Shown here: positions 13,742 through 28,303 of the stretch, one piece after another
Numbering within the stretch: the first letter of the stretch is position 1
How the letters are laid out: each line of letters begins with the position of its first letter
Source of the DNA: Sphingomonas citri
GTDB lineage: Bacteria; Pseudomonadota; Alphaproteobacteria; Sphingomonadales; Sphingomonadaceae
Assembly: GCF_019429485.1 (NCBI RefSeq)
Contig: NZ_JAHXZN010000006.1
Span: 124,001-188,000 of the forward strand
Length of the DNA stretch: 64,000 bases
Reading direction: 5' to 3'
Translations under genes and position numbers: made by a program
The notes under the pieces: generated by a model
Seen by the model: only the letters and a program-made list of their open reading frames with translations
What the model was told of the DNA's origin: nothing
The model's database searches: none

Positions 13742-18555
<4,814 letters not shown>

Positions 18556-18566
<11 letters not shown>

Positions 18567-18912
18567 TCGCGACCGGCGCGGCGTTGCTGCTCGCCTCGAC
18601 GACGCGTCGCAGCTCGTGCGAGTTGAGCGTCTTCATGAACTCGCAGCCGAACACGTCACCGTCGTGCCAGGCGATCCGCGCGTGGTGCTCGCTGCCCCCC
18701 GGCAGCGAGAACTTGAGCAACGTCCCGACGGCGAGCGGCAGCGAGATGCGCGCGCGCAGCCCGTTGGCGGAGACGTCGAGGATGGTCACCGAGATCGCGA
18801 CGCGCGCCATCGCGCGGCACTCGGTGCTGAAGCGCGGGTCGCGCCGGTTGTCGATACTGGGCTGCGAGGCCACGCGGAACATCCCCCTTGGTGTCGGAAC
18901 GGACGTTAGCAT
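18556..18912 (-). CDS. PilZ-domain c-di-GMP-binding protein
   Basis: A soluble protein of about 119 residues dominated by a PilZ domain. The c-di-GMP-binding RRDPR (RxxxR) is followed by DVSANGLRAR (D-x-S-x-x-G), and the end of the barrel carries HHARIAWHDGDVFGCEF. The start is uncertain: ATG at 18912 is used; ATG at 18882 has an AAGGGG run directly against it, too close to act, and the frame is open to 19047. It is convergent with glgX and downstream of the chemoreceptor gene on the same strand. No output domain is visible, so it probably acts by protein contact, as many single-domain PilZ proteins do. Confidence 0.85.
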
Positions 18913-19057
18913 CTGCTGGTTAACGATCGGTAAGGCGGGATGAACGCGGCGGAAGGAGTGGAGCGGGTGACGCGGGCCGAGCTGGAGCAGCGCGTTCTTC
19001 ACCGGCGACACATCGTCGGGCGGCAGCGGCACCGCCCGGGCGATCAAACGTCGGCAT

Positions 19058-19083
19058 GATGGCCCGTGATGTCATGGGCCATC
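19058..19083 (-). terminator. Hairpin downstream of the chemoreceptor gene
   Basis: GATGGCCC and GGGCCATC form an 8 bp stem with a 10-base loop, starting 18 bases after the stop of the minus-strand chemoreceptor gene. No U-tract follows, so terminator function is only suggested. Confidence 0.35.
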
Positions 19084-19100
19084 GAGCGCTGCAGCGAGCG

Positions 19101-20477
19101 TCAACTCTCGTGCCGGGTCAGGGTCGCGCGCCGCGGTGTGGCAGGCGAGGGTCGCGCCGTGCGCTCGAGCCGGAAGCGCGCCAGCTGGTGGCCGAGGTCG
19201 GCGGCACGCTCGGCCAAGTCGACCGAGGCGGCGTCGGTCTGCTGCGCCATCGCGGCATTGTCCTGCGTCATCCGGCTCATCTCGCTCACCGCGGCATTGA
19301 CCTGGCCGAGCCCCGCCGCCTGCTTGCGCCCGCTGTCGGCGACGCGCGCGACCAGCGCGCGCGCGTCGTCCACGCGCGTCAGGATGTGGCGCAGCGCGGC
19401 GTCGGTCTCGCCGACCAGCCGCACCCCGGTGGCGATCTCGCCCCCGACCGCGCCGACGCGCGCCTTCACCTCGCGCGCCGCCTCGGCGGAGCGCTGCGCC
19501 AGTGCGCGCACTTCCTGTGCCACCACCGCGAAACCGCGGCCGGCCTGCCCAGCGCGCGCCGCCTCCACGCCCGCGTTGAGCGCGAGCAGGTTGGTCTGGA
19601 AGGCGATGCCGTCGATCAGCGCGATGATCTCGCCGATCTCGGCGCCGCTGCGCTCGATCCCGTGCATCGCCGCGATCGCGCGCTGCGCCACGTCTCCGCT
19701 CGCCGCCGCGGCCGCGCTCGCCTCGGCGGCGAGCTGATCGGCGCGCGTGCCGTCCTCTGCCGCGGCGGCGACATCGCGGGTGAGCTCCTGCAAGGCGGCG
19801 GCGCTCTGCTCCAGCGCGGCCGCCTGGCGCTCGGTGCGCTCGGCGAGCGCCTCCGCCCCGGTGCGGATCACCTGCGTCTCCGCCTCGATCGCGCCGGCCC
19901 GCTCGCGCACCGCGGTGACGATCGCGCGGAGATCCACCAGCACCTGATTGAAGGCGGCGCGCACCGGCTCGTAGCGCTCCGCCAGTGCGGTCGCGATCGG
20001 CTGGCTGAGGTCGCCGCCGGCCAGCCGCGCGAGGCCGCCCGTGAGCGCATTGATCAGCGCGTCGATCTCGCTGATGTCGATGCAGGTCACGATCATCGCC
20101 GGGCGGCCGTGACGCTGGGCCAGGAAGAGCGAGACGAGGGCAGGGAATTGCGTGCCGTCCTTGCGCAATCCGCGGAACGGCATGCGGGCCACGCCGGCAC
20201 GCTGCGCCTCCTTCATGAGCGCGCCGACCGCGGCCTTGGTCGGCTCGCCGTCGGCCTGCAGCTCGGGCGAGGTGAGCCCCAGCGGCTGGCCGATGAATTC
20301 CTCGCGGGTGCGGCCGAACAGGCGGAGCGTGGCCGGATTGCAGTCGACGTAACGGCCGTCCTGCACGACGTAGATCGCCTCGGGCGACGCCTCGAAGTAG
20401 AGTTCGGCGGTCGACCGGCCGCAACGGCCCCATGTCCAGCTGCGCACGTCGATGCTGCCCCTCCCGACCCCTTTCAC
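19101..20477 (-). CDS. Cytoplasmic methyl-accepting chemotaxis protein with PAS sensor domain
   Basis: Up to 458 residues. A PAS domain (about 25-135) contains [19 protein letters not shown] and [15 protein letters not shown]; a HAMP-like linker with [13 protein letters not shown] follows, then the signalling coiled coil. The hairpin tip [20 protein letters not shown] is the conserved CheA/CheW-contacting region. No transmembrane helix is visible, so it senses an internal signal. No CheR-binding pentapeptide is seen at the C-terminus. GTG at 20477 is used; a second GTG at 20447 lies downstream of GGGAGGGG at good spacing and may be the real start. No other chemotaxis genes are nearby, so the partner array must be elsewhere. 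Confidence 0.9.
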   Translation of the reverse strand: MKGVGRGSIDVRSWTWGRCGRSTAELYFEASPEAIYVVQDGRYVDCNPATLRLFGRTREEFIGQPLGLTSPELQADGEPTKAAVGALMKEAQRAGVARMPFRGLRKDGTQFPALVSLFLAQRHGRPAMIVTCIDISEIDALINALTGGLARLAGGDLSQPIATALAERYEPVRAAFNQVLVDLRAIVTAVRERAGAIEAETQVIRTGAEALAERTERQAAALEQSAAALQELTRDVAAAAEDGTRADQLAAEASAAAAASGDVAQRAIAAMHGIERSGAEIGEIIALIDGIAFQTNLLALNAGVEAARAGQAGRGFAVVAQEVRALAQRSAEAAREVKARVGAVGGEIATGVRLVGETDAALRHILTRVDDARALVARVADSGRKQAAGLGQVNAAVSEMSRMTQDNAAMAQQTDAASVDLAERAADLGHQLARFRLERTARPSPATPRRATLTRHES

Positions 20478-20549
20478 TATCCTAGCGCGGCGGCGCGGGG
20501 CGCAGCGGCGTGTCTGACCCGGGGTGGGGAGGGAAATGCGGCGGTGGCG

Positions 20550-21944
20550 CTACGCCGCTCCCTCCTTCACCTCGACTCGCTCGAGCGCGCCGAGGAACTC
20601 GCTCGCCCACCAGGTCACGTCCTGCGACTGGACGCCCGCCATCAGCGCCTCCCAGCGGCGCACGCGCTCGTCGCGCGGCATGCGCAGCGCCTGCCAGATC
20701 GCGTCGGAGACCTCCTCCGCGCTGTACGGGTTGACCAGCAGCGCCTCGAGCATCTGCTCGGCCGCGCCGGCGAAGCGCGACAGCACCAGCACGCCCGGGT
20801 CGGCCGGGTCCTGCGCGGCGACATATTCCTTCGCCACCAGGTTCATGCCGTCGCGCAACGGGGTCACCAGCCCGATCTTGGCGGCGCGGTAGATGCCGGC
20901 GAGCTGGTCGCGCGGATAGCCCTGGTTGACGTAGCGGATCGGCACCCAGTCGACGTCGGCGTATTCGCCGTTGATCCGCCCCGAGATCTGCTCGAGCGAG
21001 GTGCGGATGCGCTGGTAGCTTTCCACCGAGACGCGGCTGGGCGGCGCCACCTGGAGGAGGAACACCTCCTTGCGTTCCTCGGGATGCTCGATCAGGAACC
21101 GCTCATAGCCGAGGAAACGCTCCTCCAGGCCCTTGGAATAGTCGAGCCGGTCGACGCCGACGATCATGTCGCGCCCGGTCGCGCTCTCGCGCATGCGGCG
21201 GTAGGCCAGCCGGGCGGGGACGCCCTTCGACATCTCGGCGAACTCGGCGGCGTCGATGCCGATCGGGCAGGCAATCAGCTGCACCGAGCGGTCGCCCAGC
21301 CGCGCCACGCCGTGCTCGTCGACCGTGGCGCCCATGTCCTGGATCGCGAAGTCGCGGAACGAGTCGAGCCACTCGGCGGTGTGGAAGCCGATCAGATCAT
21401 AGGCGAACAAGGTCTCGACCAGCTCTCGCGCGTTGGGCAGGGTGCCGAGCAGCCGGCGCGGTGGCCAGGGGATGTGGAGGAAGAAGCCGATCTTGTTGCG
21501 GCAGCCGCGCTGGCGCAGCTCGGCGCCGAGCGGGAACATGTGATAGTCCTGGATCCACACCAGGTCGTCGGGCTCGATCAGCGGGCGGACGGTGTCGGCG
21601 AAGCGCTGGTTGGTGCGCTGATAGCCGCCGGCGAACTCGCGCTCATATTCGGCCAGGTCGATGCGATAGTGGAACAGCGGCCACAACGTGCGATTGGCGT
21701 AGCCGTCGTAATATTCCTGGACATCCTGCTCCTCCAGGTCGACCGTCGCGGTGGTCACGCCCTGGTTGCGCTGGAAGTTGATATGGCCGTTGAAATGGTC
21801 GGTCTGCTCGCCCGACCAGCCGAACCACAGCCCGCCGCGGTCGCGCAGCGCCGCCGCCATCGCCACCGCCAGCCCGCCCTGCGCCCCCGAAGTGGAACCC
21901 TTGGGCGCGGTGACACGGTTCGAGATGACGATCAGTCGGCTCAA
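20550..21944 (-). CDS. otsA: Trehalose-6-phosphate synthase
   Basis: A GT20 enzyme of 464 residues that makes trehalose-6-phosphate from UDP-glucose and glucose-6-phosphate. Family blocks are LIVISNRVTAPKG with GGLAVAM at the N-terminus, WIQDYHMFPLGAELRQ, IGFFLHIPWPP, the VGVDRLDYSKGLEERF nucleotide-sugar site and LRDGMNLVAKEYVAAQ. Its ATG overlaps the stop of the GH15 gene (ATGA), so it is translated from the otsB-GH15-otsA message. It is the last gene of that operon. Confidence 0.96.
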   Translation of the reverse strand: MSRLIVISNRVTAPKGSTSGAQGGLAVAMAAALRDRGGLWFGWSGEQTDHFNGHINFQRNQGVTTATVDLEEQDVQEYYDGYANRTLWPLFHYRIDLAEYEREFAGGYQRTNQRFADTVRPLIEPDDLVWIQDYHMFPLGAELRQRGCRNKIGFFLHIPWPPRRLLGTLPNARELVETLFAYDLIGFHTAEWLDSFRDFAIQDMGATVDEHGVARLGDRSVQLIACPIGIDAAEFAEMSKGVPARLAYRRMRESATGRDMIVGVDRLDYSKGLEERFLGYERFLIEHPEERKEVFLLQVAPPSRVSVESYQRIRTSLEQISGRINGEYADVDWVPIRYVNQGYPRDQLAGIYRAAKIGLVTPLRDGMNLVAKEYVAAQDPADPGVLVLSRFAGAAEQMLEALLVNPYSAEEVSDAIWQALRMPRDERVRRWEALMAGVQSQDVTWWASEFLGALERVEVKEGAA

Positions 21945-23725
21945 CGGATACTACTCCACGGTTTGCTCAGCATGGCAGCGCAGTTGATCATGCCGACCAG
22001 CGAATAGGTCTGCGGATAGTTGCCCCACAGTTCCCCACTATGGGGATCGATGTCCTCGGAGAGCAGCCCGGCCGCGGTGCAACGGGTCAGCATCTCCTCG
22101 AACAGGGCGCGCGCCTCGTCGCTGCGGCCGGTGAGGTACAGCGCCTCGATCAGCCAGAAGGTACAGACGTTGAAGGCGGTCTCGGGCAGGCCGAAATCGT
22201 CCTCGGTGTCGTAGCGCAACATGGTCGAGCCGCGCCGCAGGCCCGTCTCGATCGCGGAGAGCGTGTCGAGGAAGCGCGGATCATCCGCCTCGAGGAAGCG
22301 CAGGTCGAGCAGCTGGAGCACGCTGGCGTCGAGGTCGTCGCCGGCGAACGTGGCGGACATGCGCCGCGTCTCCTCGCGCCAGGCGGCGCTCTCGATGCGA
22401 TCGCGGATCACCTGCGCGCGCTCGGCCCAGACCGCCTCGCGCTCGGGTAGGCGGAGCCGCTCGGCGGCGTTGGCGAGCCGGTCGCACGCCGCCCAGCACA
22501 TCGCGCTGGAATAGGTGTGGACGCTCTGGCGCGTGCGCAGCTCCCACAGGCCGGCGTCGGGCTGGTCGTAATAGGCCCAGGCACGCTCGCCGACGCGCTC
22601 CAGCGCCTCGAAATCCTCGACGCCGCTCAGCCGGAACAGGCGATGGTCGAAGAAGGCGTGGACCGAGCACAGCACGATCTGGCCATAGGCGTCGTGCTGG
22701 ATCTGCTCGGCTGCCTGGTTGCCGACGCGCACCGGCCCCATGCCGCGATAGCCGGCGAGCTGCTCCTCGATCCGCTCGGGCAGCTCGGGCTCGCCGAGCA
22801 CGCCGTAGAGCGGCTGGATATGCCCGCCGCGCGCGGCGTCGACGATGTTGCGGAGGTAGCCGAGATAGCCCTCCAGCACGTCGAGCGCGCCGAGCCGGTT
22901 GAGCGCCTGGACGGTGTAATAGGCGTCGCGGATCCAGCAGTAGCGATAGTCCCAGTTGCGCTGCGAGTTCGCGTGCTCGGGGACCGAGGTGGTCAGCGCC
23001 GCGACGATCGCCCCGGTCTCCTCGTGCTGGCAGAGCTTGAGCGTGATCGCGCAGCGGATCACCGTCTCCTGCCATTCCAGCGGCACGGCGAGCCCGCGCA
23101 CCCAGCCCTGCCACTCCTGCGTGGTGCGGTAGAGCATCAGGTCGACGGTGCTGGCGAGGTCGCCCTGGAAGCTCTCGTCCGGTCCGAGGAAGAAGTGGAG
23201 CGGGCGCTCCACGCGGAAGGCGTGCTCGCCCTGCACCATCGCGATCGGCGCCGTGGTGGTGAGCCGCAGCGCGATCGTGTCGAGCAGCAGCCGCAGGTGG
23301 TTGGAACCGCCGATCTGCTCGCGGCAGCCGCCGCCCCAGCCGCAGGTGGGGCGCAGCTTCACGCGGACACGCGGGCTGCCCGCCACCGGGCGGATGATCC
23401 GTGCATAGCCGACCGGGCGATAGGTACGCCCCTCGCGCTGGAAGCGCGGGCAGAAGTCGATCACCTCGATCGCGCCGCCGTGGCTGTCCATGTGGCGCGT
23501 GACCAGGATCGGGGTGTTGCGGATATATTCCTGCTCGACCGAGACGCTGTCCTCGATCTCGATGCCCCAATAGCCGCTGTCGGGCGCCTCGCCGCCGAGC
23601 AGCGCGGAGAAGAGCGGGTCACCGTCGACGCGCGGCACGCAGCCCCAGACGAAGCGCCCCTGCCGGTCCACCAGCGCGCTCACCTGGCAATTGCCGATCG
23701 GCCACAGGTCGAGGTTGGTCATCAC
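21941..23725 (-). CDS. Glycoside hydrolase family 15 protein (glucoamylase/trehalase type)
   Basis: A protein of 594 residues with an N-terminal beta-sandwich and a C-terminal (alpha/alpha)6 barrel of the GH15 type. Visible signatures are SQRNWDYRYCWIRDAYYTVQ near the start of the barrel and SEDIDPHSGELWGNYPQTYS at the end, where the catalytic glutamates lie in this family. No signal peptide, so cytosolic. It sits between otsB and otsA with ATGA overlaps on both sides. GH15 members include glucoamylases and trehalases; the location makes a role in trehalose turnover or glucan trimming likely, but the substrate cannot be read from sequence. Confidence 0.9.
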   Translation of the reverse strand: MMTNLDLWPIGNCQVSALVDRQGRFVWGCVPRVDGDPLFSALLGGEAPDSGYWGIEIEDSVSVEQEYIRNTPILVTRHMDSHGGAIEVIDFCPRFQREGRTYRPVGYARIIRPVAGSPRVRVKLRPTCGWGGGCREQIGGSNHLRLLLDTIALRLTTTAPIAMVQGEHAFRVERPLHFFLGPDESFQGDLASTVDLMLYRTTQEWQGWVRGLAVPLEWQETVIRCAITLKLCQHEETGAIVAALTTSVPEHANSQRNWDYRYCWIRDAYYTVQALNRLGALDVLEGYLGYLRNIVDAARGGHIQPLYGVLGEPELPERIEEQLAGYRGMGPVRVGNQAAEQIQHDAYGQIVLCSVHAFFDHRLFRLSGVEDFEALERVGERAWAYYDQPDAGLWELRTRQSVHTYSSAMCWAACDRLANAAERLRLPEREAVWAERAQVIRDRIESAAWREETRRMSATFAGDDLDASVLQLLDLRFLEADDPRFLDTLSAIETGLRRGSTMLRYDTEDDFGLPETAFNVCTFWLIEALYLTGRSDEARALFEEMLTRCTAAGLLSEDIDPHSGELWGNYPQTYSLVGMINCAAMLSKPWSSIR

Positions 23726-24477
23726 GTCTCCGTCGGGTGAGGGGAGGGGCAGGCGGCGGCGAGCCAGGCGAGCGCGGCGGCGACGTCGTCGAGCCGATAG
23801 GCGGCGGCGGTGTCGCGCGCGGGGCCCACCAGCACGCCCGCGCCGCCCAGGGCGCGCGCGGCGGCGAAGCCCGCCTCGTCGGTCACGTCGTCCCCCATGA
23901 ACACAGGACGCGTGTGGCGCCGCGCGGGTTCCGCCATCAGCAGGTCGAGCGCGCTGCCCTTGTCGCGCCCGCGCAGGCGCAGCTCGGCCACCATCTTCCC
24001 GTGCTGCACCTTGAGGTCGTGCGTCGCGGCGAGTTCGTCGGCGAGCGCGGTCACCGCCGCCTCGGCGTCGGGGGCCTGGCGATAGTGGAGGCCGACGCCG
24101 AAGGGCTTGTCCTCGATCAGCACGCCGGGATGGTGCGCGGCGAGATCGCGCGCGGCGGCGAGCGCCCGGTCGAGCGCGGGCGGGCGCTCGGGGGCGTAGC
24201 AGCCGCCGTCGGCGCCCGCGATCTCCAGCCCATGGCTGCCGGCGACGGTGAGCAGCGCGGGGGCGAGCAGCGCGCGCACCTCCGCCACCGGGCGTCCGCT
24301 GACGATCGCGACGCGACCGTCGAGCGCGTCGATGAGGCGCGCGAGGAGACTAGGGACATGCTCCGCGACCGCGACCGCGTCGGGGGTGTCGGCGATGTCG
24401 ACCAGCGTGCCGTCGAAGTCGAGGAACAGGCTGGCGCCGTGGAGCAGGTCGGCGGGCGGGGGCGGAAGCGCGGTCAT
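23722..24477 (-). CDS. otsB: Trehalose-6-phosphate phosphatase
   Basis: A HAD-superfamily phosphatase of 251 residues that removes phosphate from trehalose-6-phosphate. The nucleophile motif is FLDFDGTLVDIADTPD near the N-terminus, the second motif VAIVSGRPVAEV, and the acidic end motif PVFMGDDVTDEAGF. The ATG at 24477 is chosen because the upstream extension runs into a B-type repeat and is not protein-like. First gene of the otsB-GH15-otsA operon, divergent from katG across a 333 bp gap. Confidence 0.95.
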   Translation of the reverse strand: MTALPPPPADLLHGASLFLDFDGTLVDIADTPDAVAVAEHVPSLLARLIDALDGRVAIVSGRPVAEVRALLAPALLTVAGSHGLEIAGADGGCYAPERPPALDRALAAARDLAAHHPGVLIEDKPFGVGLHYRQAPDAEAAVTALADELAATHDLKVQHGKMVAELRLRGRDKGSALDLLMAEPARRHTRPVFMGDDVTDEAGFAAARALGGAGVLVGPARDTAAAYRLDDVAAALAWLAAACPSPHPTET

Positions 24478-24532
24478 GCCGCGCGTGGTGACGCCAAGGG
24501 CCGGGGGATGCAATGGGTCGCGGGGGCCCCAA

Positions 24533-24676
24533 GATCCTCTCCGGCCCGGCGAGGGGGAGCAGCCGCAGCTGGTGGAGGGGGGCTTCCGCACACGAGCCGA
24601 CGCATTCGCGGAGAGCGCCCTGCACCGCTCGCCTGCGGGGAGCGGTCCCCCTCCCCCTGCCGGGGAGGATTGCTCC
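24533..24676. repeat. Palindromic element B, copy 1
   Basis: An imperfect inverted pair: GATCCTCTCCGGC with a GGTGGAGGGGGGC arm on the left, and TGCACCGCTCGCCTGC, then CCCCTCCCCC and GGGGAGGATTG on the right. The sub-blocks GGGGGAGCAGCCGCAG and GCGGTCCCCCTC match copies at 28122 and 43594. It fills most of the 333 bp otsB-katG gap. The remaining ~130 bases are less GC-rich and should hold both divergent promoters, but no clear -35/-10 pair was recognised. Confidence 0.75.
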
Positions 24677-24681
24677 ATTGA

Positions 24682-27042
<2,361 letters not shown>

Positions 27043-27057
27043 GCTGACGTACCGCCA

Positions 27058-27085
27058 CCGTGCTCCGGCGTTCGCCGGAGCACGG
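27058..27085 (+). terminator. Perfect hairpin after katG (solo arm of repeat E)
   Basis: A 13 bp perfect stem around a TT loop (arm CCGTGCTCCGGCG), 15 bases after the katG stop. The arm recurs in the two-armed E elements at 30916, 33387, 53513 and 54815, so this is a solo half-element placed where a terminator would be. There is no U-tract. Confidence 0.6.
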
Positions 27086-27241
27086 TTCGGCGTCGATCGA
27101 TCGCATCCTAGCTGACGCGGCGGCCTGTCACGCCGTTCCGCTTCACCTCCCGCTCCCCTGCCGTTACAGCGCTCGCCGAGAAGCGGCAGCCACCGAGCCG
27201 GCGCCGGCAGCACAGGCGCGCGCGCCGCACGGGAGACGGAC

Positions 27242-28111
27242 ATGGACAGGATCGGCGTCATCGGCGCGGGGCAGATGGGGGCGGGGATCGCGCAGGTCGC
27301 CGCCGCGGCGGGCGCGCACGTGCTGCTCGCCGACGTCGACCAGGCGCGCGCCGCCAAGGGACGCGACGGCGTCGCCAAGCGGCTCGACCGCGACGTCGCC
27401 AAGGAGAAGATCGACGCCGCCGCGCGCGACGCCACGCTGGCGCGGATCGAGCCGGTGGCTGGCTATGACGCGATGGCCGACTGCGCGCTGGTGATCGAGG
27501 CGGCGACCGAGCGCGAGGAAATCAAGCGCGCGATCTTCGCCGGTGTCGGCAAGGTGCTGTGCGCGGACGCGATCCTGGCGACCAACACTTCGTCGATCCC
27601 GATCACGCGGCTGGCGCAGGCGGCGCCCGACCCGGCGCGCTTCATCGGCGTCCACTTCTTCAATCCCGTCCCGGTCATGGGGCTGATCGAGGTGATCCGC
27701 GGCCTCGCCACCGCGGACGCCACCGTCGCCGCGATCGAGCGCTTCGCCGCGCGGCTGGGCAAGCGCGTGGTCCACGCCAGCGACGCGCCGGGCTTCATCG
27801 TCAACCGCGTGCTGATGCCGTACATCAACGAGGCGGTGTTCGCGCTGGGCGAGGGCGTCGCGACGATCCCCGACATCGACGCCGCCTGCCAGCTCGGGCT
27901 CAACCACCCGATGGGGCCGCTGACGCTGGCGGACTTCATCGGGCTCGACACCTGCCTGGAGATCACGCGCGTGCTGTTCGAGGGCACCGGCGACCCCAAG
28001 TTCCGCCCCGCGCCGCTGCTGGTGAAATACGTCGAGGCGGGCTGGTACGGGCGCAAGAGCGGGCGCGGCTTCTACGATTATGGTGGCGAGACGCCGGTGC
28101 CGACGCGGTGA
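27242..28111 (+). CDS. 3-hydroxyacyl-CoA (3-hydroxybutyryl-CoA) dehydrogenase
   Basis: An NAD-dependent dehydrogenase of 289 residues of the 3-hydroxybutyryl-CoA type (single-function, ~290 residues) in fatty-acid or butyrate metabolism. The Rossmann motif [14 protein letters not shown] is at residues 5-18, the catalytic His in [12 protein letters not shown] with Glu in VIEAATE, and the C-terminal domain has [17 protein letters not shown] and [19 protein letters not shown]. It lies alone between the katG hairpin and element B copy 2. Similar enzymes are called PaaH, Hbd or FadB2; specificity cannot be fixed. Confidence 0.93.
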   Translation: MDRIGVIGAGQMGAGIAQVAAAAGAHVLLADVDQARAAKGRDGVAKRLDRDVAKEKIDAAARDATLARIEPVAGYDAMADCALVIEAATEREEIKRAIFAGVGKVLCADAILATNTSSIPITRLAQAAPDPARFIGVHFFNPVPVMGLIEVIRGLATADATVAAIERFAARLGKRVVHASDAPGFIVNRVLMPYINEAVFALGEGVATIPDIDAACQLGLNHPMGPLTLADFIGLDTCLEITRVLFEGTGDPKFRPAPLLVKYVEAGWYGRKSGRGFYDYGGETPVPTR

Positions 28112-28121
28112 GGCGAGCCAT

Positions 28122-28220
28122 TCCTCCCCTGCAAGGGGAGGGGGACCGACCGGCGTAGCCGGGTGGTGGGGGGCTCTCCACGCAGCGCAGCGTTCGCGAA
28201 GAGCCCCCTCCACCACCTCA
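28122..28220. repeat. Palindromic element B, copy 2
   Basis: The left part TCCTCCCCTGCAAGGGGAGG is itself a hairpin; GGGTGGTGGGGGGCTC is inverted against GAGCCCCCTCCACCACC with GCGCAGCGTTCGCG between. It is shorter than the other B copies because the right outer hairpin is missing. It lies between the dehydrogenase gene and topA. Confidence 0.7.
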
Positions 28221-28303
28221 CTGCACGTCACCTCCCTCGCTTGACGTGCCCGCTCCGGCCACCCACCCTCGCGCGTACACGTAAGGACCGCTACCGACCG
28301 CTT

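Noticed and set aside
19056..22007. A 983-codon open frame on the plus strand across the chemoreceptor and otsA genes
   Set aside because: It is antisense to two well-recognised genes, rich in Arg/Gly/Ala/His with no domain pattern, and typical of shadow frames in GC-rich DNA.
28241..28280. TTGACG upstream of topA as a sigma-70 promoter
   Set aside because: A -35-like hexamer is present but no -10-like sequence lies at 16-18 bases.
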